This document shows, piece after piece, positions 1 through 7,987 of a stretch of DNA of 38,942 nucleotides. Source of the stretch: Gammaproteobacteria bacterium AqS3 (GTDB lineage Bacteria; Pseudomonadota; Gammaproteobacteria; MEIF01; AqS3); the NCBI GenBank assembly GCA_001750645.1, contig MEIF01000018.1, positions 1-38,942 on the forward strand, given 5' to 3'. A program made the position numbers and the translations under genes. How positions within the stretch are numbered: position 1 is the stretch's first letter; the number at the start of each line of letters is the position of its first letter. Below the pieces are notes generated by a model. It was not told where the DNA came from and did not search any database. It saw nothing but the letters and a program-made list of their open reading frames with translations.

Positions 1-854
1 CGCCCGCACCAGCTGCGCCGCTCGCAGCGCCCCGGCAGCGATGCCGATGAGACCGCGTGCAGCACCGCATCGCTGAGCGGGACGCCGAGCCGCTCCAGGA
101 CGCGCAGGGCTGCGGCGCAGGCCTCCGGATGCAGCTCGGGGGCGTCCAGTGAAACCCCGCCGCACCAGGTCAGGACGCCGTCGGCGCCGGGACTCAGGGC
201 GAAGTCGACCCCGTTGCGCTCGGTGCGCGCCCCGATGCGCTCGGCCTCGCTGAACAGCGCCGCCGGGGCGTCGACTTCGGCGCAGATCACCGGCCGGCCG
301 GGGCGCATGACGCCGGCCTTCTCGACCGCGATCACCTCCCGGGTGTCGCCCAGCCAGCGGGTGTGGTCGAGCGAGATGCTGGTGATCACCGAGATGTCGG
401 CGTCGATGATGTTGACGGCATCGAGCCGCCCGCCCATGCCGATCTCGAGCAGCGCCACGTCGAGATCGGCGCGGCTCATCAGGTCCAGCGCCGCCAGCGC
501 TGCGTACTCGAAGTAGGTCAGGCGAATCCCGCCCTGGCGCTCGGTGATGCGCTCGAAGGACGCGCACAGCTCGGCGTCCGAGGCCAGCCGGCCGGCGATG
601 CGAATGCGCTCGTTGAAGCGCAGCAGGTGGGGCGAGGAGAAAGTCCCGGTGCGCAGCCCGGCCGCCTCGAGGCCGGCCCTCAGCATCGCCTGGGTCGAGC
701 CCTTGCCGTTGGTGCCGGCAATGACGACGCTGCGCTCGGCCGGCTTCGGCGATCCCATGTTTTGGTGGACCCTGGAGACCCGCTCCAGGCCCATCTCTAT
801 GGCGCGCCAGGAGTTTCCGCTAATGCGTCTCAGCCATTCATCCAAGCTCGGCAT
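1..854 (-). CDS. folC: Dihydrofolate synthase / folylpolyglutamate synthase, 3' end outside window
   Basis: ATP-dependent ligase that adds glutamate to dihydropteroate and to folates in the cytoplasm. About 284 residues are visible, beginning MPSLDEWLRRISG. The Mur-ligase P-loop AGTNGKGST lies near residues 46-54, followed by FSSPHLLRFNERIRI, the LEIGMGGRLDAVN motif and SLDHTRWLG, all typical of FolC. The C-terminal part runs off base 1. The ATG at 854-852 lies inside accD, giving a 17-nt overlap with the accD stop (838-840). This is the usual accD-folC arrangement and implies translational coupling. The frame is open to the window edge, so the gene looks intact. Identity is firm; only the exact start is inferred. 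Confidence 0.95.
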   Translation of the reverse strand, partial: MPSLDEWLRRISGNSWRAIEMGLERVSRVHQNMGSPKPAERSVVIAGTNGKGSTQAMLRAGLEAAGLRTGTFSSPHLLRFNERIRIAGRLASDAELCASFERITERQGGIRLTYFEYAALAALDLMSRADLDVALLEIGMGGRLDAVNIIDADISVITSISLDHTRWLGDTREVIAVEKAGVMRPGRPVICAEVDAPAALFSEAERIGARTERNGVDFALSPGADGVLTWCGGVSLDAPELHPEACAAALRVLERLGVPLSDAVLHAVSSASLPGRCERRSWCG

Positions 855-1698
855 GGGCTCCCGCCAGCAGGTTGAGCAGGTGCGCAATGACTTCCCGCTG
901 GCGGCCTCGCTCGACGATCATGTCAATGCTGCCGTGCTCGAGCAGAAACTCGGAGCGCTGAAATCCCGGCGGCAGCTTGACCCCGGTGTTCTGCTCGATG
1001 ACGCGCGGGCCGGTGAAGCCGACCAGCGCCTTGGGCTCGGCGATGTTGACGTCGCCGAGGATCGCCAGGCTGGCCGAGACCCCGCCGTAGACCGGATCCA
1101 CCAGCACCGAGATGTAGGGAATGCCGGCCTCGTTGAGGCGCTCAACCGAGGCCGCCGTGCGCGCCATCTGCACCAGCGAGAGCATCGACTCCTGCATGCG
1201 CGCCCCGCCGCTGGTGGCAAAGCAGATCAGCGGAATGCCGTGCTCGAGCGCATAGTCGCTCGCCGCCTGAAAGCGCCGCCCGACCACCGACCCCATCGAC
1301 CCGCCGAGAAACCCGAACTCGAATGCGGCGACGCACACCGGGCGGCCGAGCAGCTTGCCGGCCTGCACCAGCAGCGCCTCCTTCTCGCCGGTGCGCTTGG
1401 CGGCGCGCGTCAGGCGGTCGACGTAGGTCTGCGTGTCGACGAATTTCAGGGGGTCGTGCTGGCGGTGCTCATTGCCGATCTCGACGCGCTGGCCGGGGTC
1501 GAGGAAGTAGTCCAGACGGGTGCGCGCACCGATGCGCAGGTGGTGCCCGCAGTTGGGGCAGACGTGGAAGCTCTCCGCCAGGATGGTCTCGAGCTGCCTG
1601 GTCGAGCAGCTCGGGCACTCAATCCAGACGCTCTCGCCGGAGTCGTCGTCGCGGCTGGTGCCGCCGAACTTGGGAACCAGGCGGTCGATCCAGCTCAT
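838..1698 (-). CDS. accD: Acetyl-CoA carboxylase carboxyltransferase subunit beta
   Basis: Beta subunit of the carboxyltransferase that makes malonyl-CoA for fatty-acid synthesis; its partner AccA is at 12797-13735. The 286-aa protein starts [10 protein letters not shown] and has the N-terminal four-cysteine zinc ribbon (C28, C31, C47, C50), followed by the crotonase-like carboxyltransferase core with GFLGGSMGSVVG and CFATSGGARMQE. The start ATG (1698-1696) overlaps the trpA stop as ATGA. The open frame extends further upstream into trpA, but the [10 protein letters not shown] start matches the family and the overlap pattern of the neighbours. It sits between trpA and folC, a conserved proteobacterial order. 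Confidence 0.97.
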   Translation of the reverse strand: MSWIDRLVPKFGGTSRDDDSGESVWIECPSCSTRQLETILAESFHVCPNCGHHLRIGARTRLDYFLDPGQRVEIGNEHRQHDPLKFVDTQTYVDRLTRAAKRTGEKEALLVQAGKLLGRPVCVAAFEFGFLGGSMGSVVGRRFQAASDYALEHGIPLICFATSGGARMQESMLSLVQMARTAASVERLNEAGIPYISVLVDPVYGGVSASLAILGDVNIAEPKALVGFTGPRVIEQNTGVKLPPGFQRSEFLLEHGSIDMIVERGRQREVIAHLLNLLAGAHAELG

Positions 1699-2501
1699 GC
1701 CGGGTTCCCTGAATCGATCGCGGTGCGGTAGCTGTGCATCAACATTTCCAGCTGGACGGCTGCGGCCTCGGCATTGTCGCACCCGCCCACCGCCCCGACA
1801 AGTGCGGAGCCGATCACCACGCCGTCGCAGACCTCGGACAGCCGCGCCGCATCGCCCGGGCTCTTGATGCCAAAGCCCGCCACCACCGGAATGTCCGAGA
1901 GCGCCTTGAGCTCGGCCGTGCGCGCCCGCACCGCCTCGACCTCGAGGTCGGCGGCGCCGGTGACGCCGCGCAGGGTGATGGCGTAGGCAAAGCCCGAGGC
2001 GTGGGTGAGGATCTCGCGGCAGCGCCCCGGCGCCGTGGTCGGGGCGATCAGCTGGATCTTCTCAAGCCCCTCGGCCTCGAGGGCGCGCTCCAGCGGGCTG
2101 CGCTCGCCGGCCGGGCAGTCGACGCACAGCACGGCGTCGACCCCGGCGGTGCGCGCGTCAGCGGCAAAGGCGGTGCAGCCGTAGCGCTCCAGCGGGTTGA
2201 GATAGCCCATCAGCACCACCGGGGTGTCCTCATCCACCCTGCGAAAGGCGGCGGCCTGCTCGAGCACGCCGGGCACGCTCGTCCCGGCGCTGAGGGCGCG
2301 CTCGTGGGCGCGCTGGATGATCGGCCCCTCGGCCATCGGGTCGGAGAACGGCATGCCCAGCTCGATCACGTCGGCGCCGCCGGCGGTCAGGGCGCGCATC
2401 AGCCCCGGCCCCGAGGTCGCATCGCCGGCGACGATGTAGCCGATCAGCGCCCGGGCACGGCGCGCTGCGAGCGAGTCAAAGCGCGTCCGAATGCGGCTCA
2501 A
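1695..2501 (-). CDS. trpA: Tryptophan synthase alpha chain
   Basis: Cleaves indole-3-glycerol phosphate to indole and glyceraldehyde 3-phosphate, and passes indole to TrpB. At 268 aa it is exactly the usual length when read from the TTG at 2501-2499, which overlaps the trpB stop as TTGA. No ATG or GTG lies nearby, and the first residues [10 protein letters not shown] match family N-termini. The catalytic Glu (E47, enterobacterial E49) is present in [12 protein letters not shown]. The second catalytic acid, Asp60 in enterobacterial numbering, is Glu here (E58, in PMAEGP), a conservative change. The phosphate-binding loop VAGFGIKSP and the segment [10 protein letters not shown] are present. It is coupled to trpB upstream and accD downstream. 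Confidence 0.96.
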   Translation of the reverse strand: MSRIRTRFDSLAARRARALIGYIVAGDATSGPGLMRALTAGGADVIELGMPFSDPMAEGPIIQRAHERALSAGTSVPGVLEQAAAFRRVDEDTPVVLMGYLNPLERYGCTAFAADARTAGVDAVLCVDCPAGERSPLERALEAEGLEKIQLIAPTTAPGRCREILTHASGFAYAITLRGVTGAADLEVEAVRARTAELKALSDIPVVAGFGIKSPGDAARLSEVCDGVVIGSALVGAVGGCDNAEAAAVQLEMLMHSYRTAIDSGNPA

Positions 2502-3694
2502 GGGGTCAGGCTCCGCACGGTGTCGACGTCCTTGTCGCCGCGGCCGGAGAGGTTGATCAGCAGGATGTCCCCGGCGTCGAGCTGCGGGGCGATGCGGGCC
2601 GCGTGCGCCAGGGCGTGGCTGCTCTCCAGAGCCGGCAGGATGCCCTCGCCGGCGCAAAGTGCGTGGAATGCCGCCAGCGCCTCGGCATCGTCGCAGCTGA
2701 CGTACTGCGCCCTGCCCTGCTGCATCAGCCAGGCGTGCTCGGGGCCGACCGCCGGATAGTCCAGACCCGCCGATATCGAGTGCGTCGGGCTGATCTGCCC
2801 GTCCCCGTCCTGCAGCAGGTAGGTGCGGTTGCCGTGCAGCACCCCGATGCTGCCGCGCCCCAGCGAGGCGGCGTGCCGGCCGCTGTCGAGCCCCTCGCCG
2901 GCGGCCTCGACCCCGATGAGGGCGACCTCGGCGTCGTCGATGAAGGCGCTGAAGATCCCCAGGGCGTTGGAGCCGCCGCCAATGCAGGCGATGACCTGAT
3001 CGGGCAGGCGGCCGGCGGCATCGAGAATCTGCGCCCTCGCCTCCCGGCCGATGACCGACTGGAACTCGCGCACCAGCAGCGGATAGGGGTGCGGCCCGGC
3101 CACCGTCCCGATGATGTAGTAGGTGTTCTCGACCGAGGCGACCCAGTCGCGCATGGCCTCGTTGAGGGCGTCCTTGAGCGTGGCGCTGCCCGACTCGACC
3201 GCCCGCACCTCGGCGCCCAGCAGCTGCATGCGGTAGACGTTGAGCTTCTGCCGCTCGATGTCGCGCGCGCCCATGTAGACCACGCACTCCAGACCCAGCC
3301 TGGCCGCCGCCGTGGCGCTGGCGACGCCGTGCTGGCCGGCTCCGGTCTCGGCGATGATGCGGGTCTTGCCCATGCGCCGGGCCAGCAGCGCCTGTGCCAT
3401 GCAGCTGTTGATCTTGTGCGCCCCGGTGTGGTTGAGGTCCTCGCGCTTGAGGTAGATGCGGGCGCCGCCGAGCTGGGCGCTCCAGCGCTCGGCGAAGTAG
3501 AGCGGCGAGGGGCGCCCGACGTAGGTCGCCAGCTGGGCGTTCAGCTCGTCCTGAAATGCCGCATCGCCCCGGGCCTGCTCGAATGCGGCCTCGAGCGCGT
3601 CCAGAGCCGCGATCAGGGTCTCGGCGACGAAGCGCCCGCCGAACTGCTCGCCGAAGTACCCCTCAGAATCGGGCGCGCTGGGCTCGTTACGCAC
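2498..3694 (-). CDS. trpB: Tryptophan synthase beta chain
   Basis: PLP enzyme that condenses indole with serine to give L-tryptophan. The protein is 398 aa, normal for the family. The PLP lysine lies in [13 protein letters not shown], followed by [13 protein letters not shown]; the phosphate-binding glycine loop is [12 protein letters not shown], and GRGDKDV lies at the C-terminus. The start is GTG at 3694, giving an 8-nt overlap with the end of trpF; the stop overlaps the TTG of trpA. The tight trpF-trpB-trpA unit makes stoichiometric synthesis of the alpha2beta2 complex likely. Confidence 0.97.
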   Translation of the reverse strand: MRNEPSAPDSEGYFGEQFGGRFVAETLIAALDALEAAFEQARGDAAFQDELNAQLATYVGRPSPLYFAERWSAQLGGARIYLKREDLNHTGAHKINSCMAQALLARRMGKTRIIAETGAGQHGVASATAAARLGLECVVYMGARDIERQKLNVYRMQLLGAEVRAVESGSATLKDALNEAMRDWVASVENTYYIIGTVAGPHPYPLLVREFQSVIGREARAQILDAAGRLPDQVIACIGGGSNALGIFSAFIDDAEVALIGVEAAGEGLDSGRHAASLGRGSIGVLHGNRTYLLQDGDGQISPTHSISAGLDYPAVGPEHAWLMQQGRAQYVSCDDAEALAAFHALCAGEGILPALESSHALAHAARIAPQLDAGDILLINLSGRGDKDVDTVRSLTP

Positions 3695-4337
3695 CGGCAG
3701 CGGCGTCGGCGCTGCGCACCGCCTCGACGAAGGCGCGCATGCGCTCGGGGGACTTCACCCCGGGCTGCTCCTCGATGCCGCTGCTGACATCGACCGCCCT
3801 GGGCTTGACCCGGTGGATGGCGTCGGCGACGGTCTCGGGGGTCAGCCCGCCGGCGATGAAGGCGCCGCTGCGGCGCTGCTCGGGAATGCGGGAGTAGTCC
3901 AGCGTCTGCCCGCTGCCGCCCTGGCCGCCCTCGAGCGTCGCGTCCCAGAGAAAGGCCTCGACGTTGCCGTAGTAGTCGAGGTAGCTGAAGCGGCTGTCAA
4001 CCCCGGCGGCGAGCGGGTGAACTGCCTTGATGAAAGGGACCTCAAAGTAATCACAGACACGCCAGGATTCGCTGCCGTGAAATTGCACCAGATCGGGTTT
4101 GAGCTCGAGCACGATGCGCTCCAGCAGGGTGATCTCGGCGTCCTGGAGCAGCACCACCGACTTCATGGGTTCGGGCACCGCGCGCACCAGCTCGGCGAGG
4201 GCGTCAAATTCGAGGTAGCGCGGGGTTTTGGGGATGTGGTTCAGACCCGCATAGCCGACCCCCAGCTCGGCGGCAAGGGCGATGTCCTCGGCGCTGCGCA
4301 GGCCGCAGAACTTGATTTCGGTGGTTTTTCCTGGCAA
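3687..4337 (-). CDS. trpF: Phosphoribosylanthranilate isomerase
   Basis: Amadori isomerase of tryptophan synthesis, a cytoplasmic (beta/alpha)8 barrel. The catalytic Cys is in [11 protein letters not shown], and the general-acid Asp is probably in [14 protein letters not shown]; the C-terminal phosphate loops [12 protein letters not shown] and [15 protein letters not shown] are clear. The strand-2 segment reads [12 protein letters not shown] where most TrpF have a GFxFxxxSPR pattern, so it is a somewhat divergent member. Start choice: TTG at 4337 gives 216 aa; GTG at 4352 gives 221 aa. An ATG at 4424 would run into the divergent gene and adds residues unlike TrpF. It is the first gene of the trp-accD-folC unit. 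Confidence 0.92.
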   Translation of the reverse strand: MPGKTTEIKFCGLRSAEDIALAAELGVGYAGLNHIPKTPRYLEFDALAELVRAVPEPMKSVVLLQDAEITLLERIVLELKPDLVQFHGSESWRVCDYFEVPFIKAVHPLAAGVDSRFSYLDYYGNVEAFLWDATLEGGQGGSGQTLDYSRIPEQRRSGAFIAGGLTPETVADAIHRVKPRAVDVSSGIEEQPGVKSPERMRAFVEAVRSADAAAGA

Positions 4338-4438
4338 GGACGACGCCTGCACAGCGGGTGCGAAATGATAACAAACGCCCCGAGTCGATGCCCCGCTTTT
4401 GCTACTATGCGCGCGCCGAAACAACCGGTAATGAGCAC
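4338..4438. promoter_or_regulatory. Divergent promoter region trpF / acyl-CoA dehydrogenase
   Basis: This approximately 100-bp AT-richer gap must hold the promoters of two divergent units. Plus strand: a TACTAT -10-like hexamer lies at 4403-4408, without a convincing -35. Minus strand: a TATCAT hexamer occurs in the reverse complement near 4365-4370. I see no clear operator palindrome or trp leader peptide. Hexamer matches alone are weak evidence. Confidence 0.35.
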
Positions 4439-5554
4439 GTGAACCTGGATTTTTCCGACGAACAGAAACTCCTGGGCGATCAGGTCAACAAGATGCTCTC
4501 CGACAGCGACAGTGTCACCGCCGCGCGCCGGCTCGTCGAGGGATCCGAGACCGGCTACGACACCGAAATCTGGCGGCAGATGCAGGAACTCGGCCTCACC
4601 GGCTGTGCGATCGAAACCCAGTACGGCGGGCTGGGACTGGGCGACCTGGAACTGTGCGTCATCAGCGAGGCCATCGGCCGCCACATCGCCCCAACCCCCT
4701 TCTTCTTCTCAATCTGCATGGCGGCGCGCGCCATCCAGCTGTTCGGCGCCGAGGAACAAAAGCGCACCCACCTGCCCGGCCTCGCCAGCGGCGAGCGCAT
4801 CGCCACGATGGCCATCGCCGAGACCCCCGGCGCCGTCTCGCAGAAACGCATCCGCACCCGCTTTGGCGGCGGCGTCCTGAACGGGCGCAAAATCGGCGTC
4901 TGCGACGGCATGTCGGCAGATTTCGCCCTGGTGATGGCGCAGGACGAGGGCGGCAGCGTCGGCCTGTATCTGGCCGAGCTCGGCGACACCCAGCGGAGCC
5001 CGCAGAAATCCCTCGACCCCAGCCGTCCGGTGGCCTGCATTGAGTTTTCCGACACCCCGGCCGAGCCCCTCGGCAGCGCCGGCTGGGATGACATCCAGCA
5101 CATCAGGGACCGCGCCGCCGTGCTGTGCGCCTTTGAGCAGGTCGGCGGGGCCGAGGCCTGCCTCGAAATGGCGCGCAACTACGCCCTCGAGCGCAAGGCC
5201 TTCGGGCGGCAGATCGCCTCCTACCAGGCGCTCAAGCACCGCATGGCCGATATCTACATCCTCAACACGCTGGCGCGCTCCAACGCCTACTACGCCGCCT
5301 GGGCGCTCAGCACGGACGCCCAGGTGCTGCCCTCGGCCGCTGCGACCGCGCTGCTCAGCGCCACCGAGGCCTTTGATTTCGCCGCCGCCGAGAATATCCA
5401 GATCCACGGCGGAATGGGCTTCACCTGGGAGTTTGACTGCCATCTTTACTACCGCCGCTCGCGCGCGCTGGGTGTCATCCTGGGAGGGACTGGCAGCTGG
5501 CAGAGAAAGCTCATCAGCGCACTGCGGGCGCAGAACAGCACCGCAGTGGCCTGA
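4439..5554 (+). CDS. Acyl-CoA dehydrogenase family protein, probable non-catalytic partner subunit
   Basis: FAD-dependent acyl-CoA dehydrogenase fold, 371 aa from GTG 4439 (MNLDFSDEQKLLGDQ). The helical N-domain, middle beta-domain and C-terminal helical domain with ALERKAFGRQIASYQALKHRMADI and IQIHGGMGFTWEFD are visible. Neither usual place for the catalytic glutamate is acidic: the C-terminal site reads LGGTGSWQ and the alternative site DRAAVLCA. Together with the second dehydrogenase 32 bp downstream, this resembles the heteromeric (alpha2beta2) dehydrogenases known from sterol side-chain degradation, in which one subunit carries catalysis. Partnership is inferred from adjacency and residues. 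An in-frame ATG at 4388 is an alternative start; the GTG start gives the family-like N-terminus. Confidence 0.85.
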   Translation: MNLDFSDEQKLLGDQVNKMLSDSDSVTAARRLVEGSETGYDTEIWRQMQELGLTGCAIETQYGGLGLGDLELCVISEAIGRHIAPTPFFFSICMAARAIQLFGAEEQKRTHLPGLASGERIATMAIAETPGAVSQKRIRTRFGGGVLNGRKIGVCDGMSADFALVMAQDEGGSVGLYLAELGDTQRSPQKSLDPSRPVACIEFSDTPAEPLGSAGWDDIQHIRDRAAVLCAFEQVGGAEACLEMARNYALERKAFGRQIASYQALKHRMADIYILNTLARSNAYYAAWALSTDAQVLPSAAATALLSATEAFDFAAAENIQIHGGMGFTWEFDCHLYYRRSRALGVILGGTGSWQRKLISALRAQNSTAVA

Positions 5555-5586
5555 GCGCCGACACGAGACTGAGGGAGGGGATATCC

Positions 5587-6807
5587 ATGGATTTCAACGA
5601 CACACAACAGGAAGCCGAATTTCGAGTTGAGGCGCGCTCCTGGCTCGAGGGCAACAAGCCCGAGCGCAGCGCCGCCGATGAGCGCATCGGGGGCGAGGAG
5701 TCCTACCTGAGGGCCGCCAAGGCCTGGCAGAAGCGCAAATACGAGGCCGGCTGGGCCTGCCTGCACTGGCCCAAGGAGTACGGCGGTCGCGGCGCCTCGC
5801 CGATGGAGCGCATCATCTGGGGCCAGGAGGAGGGCAAGTACGCCGCACTCAGCGGCCCCTTCGCCATCGGCCAGGGCATGTGCGGGCCGACCCTGATGGG
5901 CTATGCCATTGAGGAGCACAAGCAGAAATACCTGCCGCCCATGGCCTCGGGCGAGCACATCTGGTGCCAGCTGTTCAGCGAGCCGGGGGCGGGCTCGGAC
6001 GTCGCCGGACTCAGCACCCGCGCCGTCAAGGACGGCGATGAATGGGTCATCAACGGGCAGAAGATCTGGACCTCCGGGGCGCAGTTCAGCGACTACGGCA
6101 TCCTGCTGACCCGCACCGACCCGGATGTTCCCAAGCACAAGGGGCTGACCATGTTCTGGATCGACATGCACGACGACGCCGTTGAAGTGCGCCCCATCAA
6201 GCAGGCCTCGGGCGCCTCGGGCTTCAACGAGGTCTACTTCACCGACCTGCGGGTTCACGACAGCCAGCGCCTCGGCGCCCCCGGCCAGGGCTGGGAGGTC
6301 GCCCTCACCACGCTGATGAATGAGCGCCTCGCCGTCGGCGACGCCCCCGGCCCCGACTTCAATGAAATCTTTGACCTGGTCTGCGACCTGCCCGATGAGA
6401 ATGACAACCCGCTGGTTGAGGACGGGCGCGTGATTGAGCATCTGGCGCGCTGGTACTGCCAGAAGAGCGGCCTGAAGTACACCAAGTACCGCACGATATC
6501 GGCGCTCTCCCAGGGCAAGACCCCGGGGCCGGAAAACTCCATCACGAAAATCGTCAGCGCCGCCAAGCTGCAGCAGATCTCGCGCTTTGCGATCGATGCC
6601 CTGGGCATTTCGGGCACCATCAGGGATGAATTCGAGGGCAATGAGGACAACCCCGCCCTGCCCTTCATCGACGGCTTCATGGGCGCCCCCGGGCTGCGCA
6701 TCGCCGGCGGGACCGACGAGATCCTGCGCAACATCATCGCCGAGCGCGTGCTGGGACTGCCCCAGGAAGTGCGCGTCGACAAGGACAAGCCCTTCAGCCA
6801 GCTCTGA
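5587..6807 (+). CDS. Acyl-CoA dehydrogenase, probable catalytic subunit of the pair
   Basis: A 406-aa flavin dehydrogenase that would introduce an alpha,beta double bond into an acyl-CoA. It has QLFSEPGAGSDVAGLSTRA (FAD/substrate loop), GQKIWTSGAQ and a C-terminal AGGTDEILRNIIAERVLGLP. The usual C-terminal YEGT glutamate is Gly, but E246 in LMNERLAV sits where isovaleryl-CoA and long-chain dehydrogenases place the base, so it is the likely catalytic residue. A strong Shine-Dalgarno run (GAGGGAGGGG, 5571-5580) precedes ATG 5587. It forms a two-gene unit with 4439-5554. The substrate is unknown; sterol, isoprenoid or branched acyl-CoA are possibilities from family resemblance only. Confidence 0.88.
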   Translation: MDFNDTQQEAEFRVEARSWLEGNKPERSAADERIGGEESYLRAAKAWQKRKYEAGWACLHWPKEYGGRGASPMERIIWGQEEGKYAALSGPFAIGQGMCGPTLMGYAIEEHKQKYLPPMASGEHIWCQLFSEPGAGSDVAGLSTRAVKDGDEWVINGQKIWTSGAQFSDYGILLTRTDPDVPKHKGLTMFWIDMHDDAVEVRPIKQASGASGFNEVYFTDLRVHDSQRLGAPGQGWEVALTTLMNERLAVGDAPGPDFNEIFDLVCDLPDENDNPLVEDGRVIEHLARWYCQKSGLKYTKYRTISALSQGKTPGPENSITKIVSAAKLQQISRFAIDALGISGTIRDEFEGNEDNPALPFIDGFMGAPGLRIAGGTDEILRNIIAERVLGLPQEVRVDKDKPFSQL

Positions 6808-7280
6808 GGTTCGCCGCCCGACTCAGGTCGTCCCGGCGGTCTGCGGTCGACCCTGCGGCGGGGGCATTGCCGTTTTCCAGAGGGTTTCCCGAGGTTTCAC
6901 AGCGAGTGCGGAGTAACGGCGCTGTTCATCATTGACCCGATCCTCGGCGGCAGTGAGTGGGGGTTTCCAAAAATACTGAGGGGTTCTTTTGCCGGCGAGT
7001 GCTTTGGCATTGCCTCGCCTGAGAAAGAGCTGGAATACCACCTGAGCAAGGTGTGGAAAAGTCCGGATCCGATAGACGTCAAGCTGACCAATAAGCCGTC
7101 GGGTCTGGGCTTCAATCTGACTGTCAAGCGGTGCAGCCTGGTTAATCGGGGTCAATGGCCAAGTGCATATCCAGCCCGCATCGGCGCCAGACCGGCGAGC
7201 AGGAGCAGATACCGCACCACCAGCCGATTTGAAAGGGCCGAGGCGGCCGAAAACCCATCTGCCGGACGAGCGGACAGGGG

Positions 7281-7318
7281 GCAATTGCAAAGCCGGTGCA
7301 CAGGGCTTTTGCAATGGC
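7281..7318. repeat. Imperfect inverted repeat (hairpin)
   Basis: Left arm GCAATTGCAAAGCC (7281-7294) and right arm GGCTTTTGCAATGGC (7304-7318) pair with one extra T and one mismatch around a 9-nt loop. It could be a weak terminator for the upstream dehydrogenase unit or a dispersed palindromic element. No T-run follows directly. Confidence 0.45.
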
Positions 7319-7405
7319 GCCTTGGCGACCCCGCCCTGCACGGCTGTTATGTTGGCTCCTCGACGGCAGACTCCAACTTTCAGCCGGCGGCTGCTTATTC
7401 TTATG

Positions 7406-7421
7406 TGTGATCCGGATCACA
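7406..7421. promoter_or_regulatory. CRP/Vfr-type operator palindrome
   Basis: TGTGATCCGGATCACA is a perfect 16-bp palindrome with the CRP half-sites TGTGA and TCACA separated by six bases. It is flanked by an A/T-rich stretch on the right (TTTT). Its centre (7413.5) lies exactly 41.5 bp before the A of the prepilin peptidase ATG at 7455. Class II CRP activators bind at -41.5 from a transcription start. Binding by a CRP-family protein is inferred from the motif. Confidence 0.7.
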
Positions 7422-7454
7422 TTTTCAACGCCTCCCCGGGGCCACACTGGCCGG

Positions 7455-7967
7455 ATGCAGCGCTTTGATCTTCCCGACCTCCTCGTCGCCGCAGCGCTGG
7501 CACCGCTGCTGCTGGCGCTGAGCGCCATCAGTCTGCCTCCCCAGCAGCAGCTGCCGGTGCTGCTCGCCGGCGTGATCGCCTGCACCCTCGCCGTGCACGA
7601 TGCCCGCACCGGCTACCTGCCCGACATCGGCACGCTCGGCCTGCTGTGGCTCGGGCTGCTGCTCAGCGGCAATTCCCGGGCGGCGATTTTCGGGGCGGCT
7701 TGGGGCTATGTCGTCCTCTGGCTGCTGGGCCACCTGTATCGCTGGGCGCGCGGGCGACACGGCATGGGCTATGGCGACTACAAGCTGCTGGCGGCAGCCG
7801 GCGCCTGGGTCGGAGCCGCCGCCCTGCCCTGGCTGATCCTGCTGGCCTGCATCAGCACGCTCGCCTGGACGGCGCTGCGGCGGGTGCCCCTGGACAGCCC
7901 GACCGCCTTCGGTCCGCATCTGGCGCTGGGGCTGCTGGCGCTGCTGCTCTGGCAGGGGCCGCTCTAG
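7455..7967 (+). CDS. Prepilin peptidase (A24 family), peptidase half only
   Basis: Membrane aspartyl protease that cleaves type IV prepilin or pseudopilin leaders. The 170-aa protein is almost wholly hydrophobic, with about six membrane segments. D49 in VHDARTGYLPD and D108 in GMGYGDYKLLAAAGAWVG are the two catalytic aspartates; FGPHLALG near the C-terminus also matches PilD. The N-terminal half of PilD/GspO (zinc cysteines and N-methylation region, about 100 aa) is absent, so it resembles minimal TadV/CpaA-type peptidases in size but PilD in sequence. Reading from ATG 7455 leaves no Shine-Dalgarno; earlier ATGs would place the CRP-type site inside the gene. No pilus genes are adjacent. Confidence 0.83.
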   Translation: MQRFDLPDLLVAAALAPLLLALSAISLPPQQQLPVLLAGVIACTLAVHDARTGYLPDIGTLGLLWLGLLLSGNSRAAIFGAAWGYVVLWLLGHLYRWARGRHGMGYGDYKLLAAAGAWVGAAALPWLILLACISTLAWTALRRVPLDSPTAFGPHLALGLLALLLWQGPL

Positions 7968-7977
7968 ACCGAGCGGC
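7958..7977. terminator. Hairpin between convergent genes
   Basis: GCCGCTC (7958-7964) and GAGCGGC (7971-7977) form a perfect 7-bp stem with a 6-nt loop that contains the prepilin peptidase stop codon. It lies in the 20-bp gap before the convergent acyl-CoA ligase end. No T-run follows, so Rho-independent function is uncertain; it could serve both strands. Confidence 0.4.
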
Positions 7978-7987
7978 AATGCGGCAT

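Larger units (their letters stand above)
6808..7454. other. 647-bp intergenic region without a recognisable gene
   Basis: This is the only gene-free stretch above 300 bp in the window. Bases about 6890-7150 look less GC-rich than the surrounding genes. After the stop of the upstream dehydrogenase (6805-6807) the same frame stays open to 7410 and reads protein-like text (for example ALFIIDPILGGSEWGF), but it lacks a credible start and ribosome site. On the minus strand, 6823-7341 and 6897-7127 are also open. None matches a family I recognise. It may be a decayed gene or a regulatory spacer. The 3' part holds an inverted repeat (7281-7318) and a CRP-type palindrome (7406-7421). No tRNA, terminator with T-run or IS end was seen. 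Confidence 0.5.

Noticed and set aside
4439-5554. First tandem dehydrogenase as a pseudogene because it lacks a catalytic Glu
   Set aside because: Full length, good codon frame and conserved fold motifs; loss of the base is usual in the partner subunit of heteromeric dehydrogenases.
6826-6862. GC-rich partial palindromes after the dehydrogenase pair as a terminator
   Set aside because: Apart from the 8-bp GGTCGACC palindrome, the arms do not pair well and no T-run is suitably placed.
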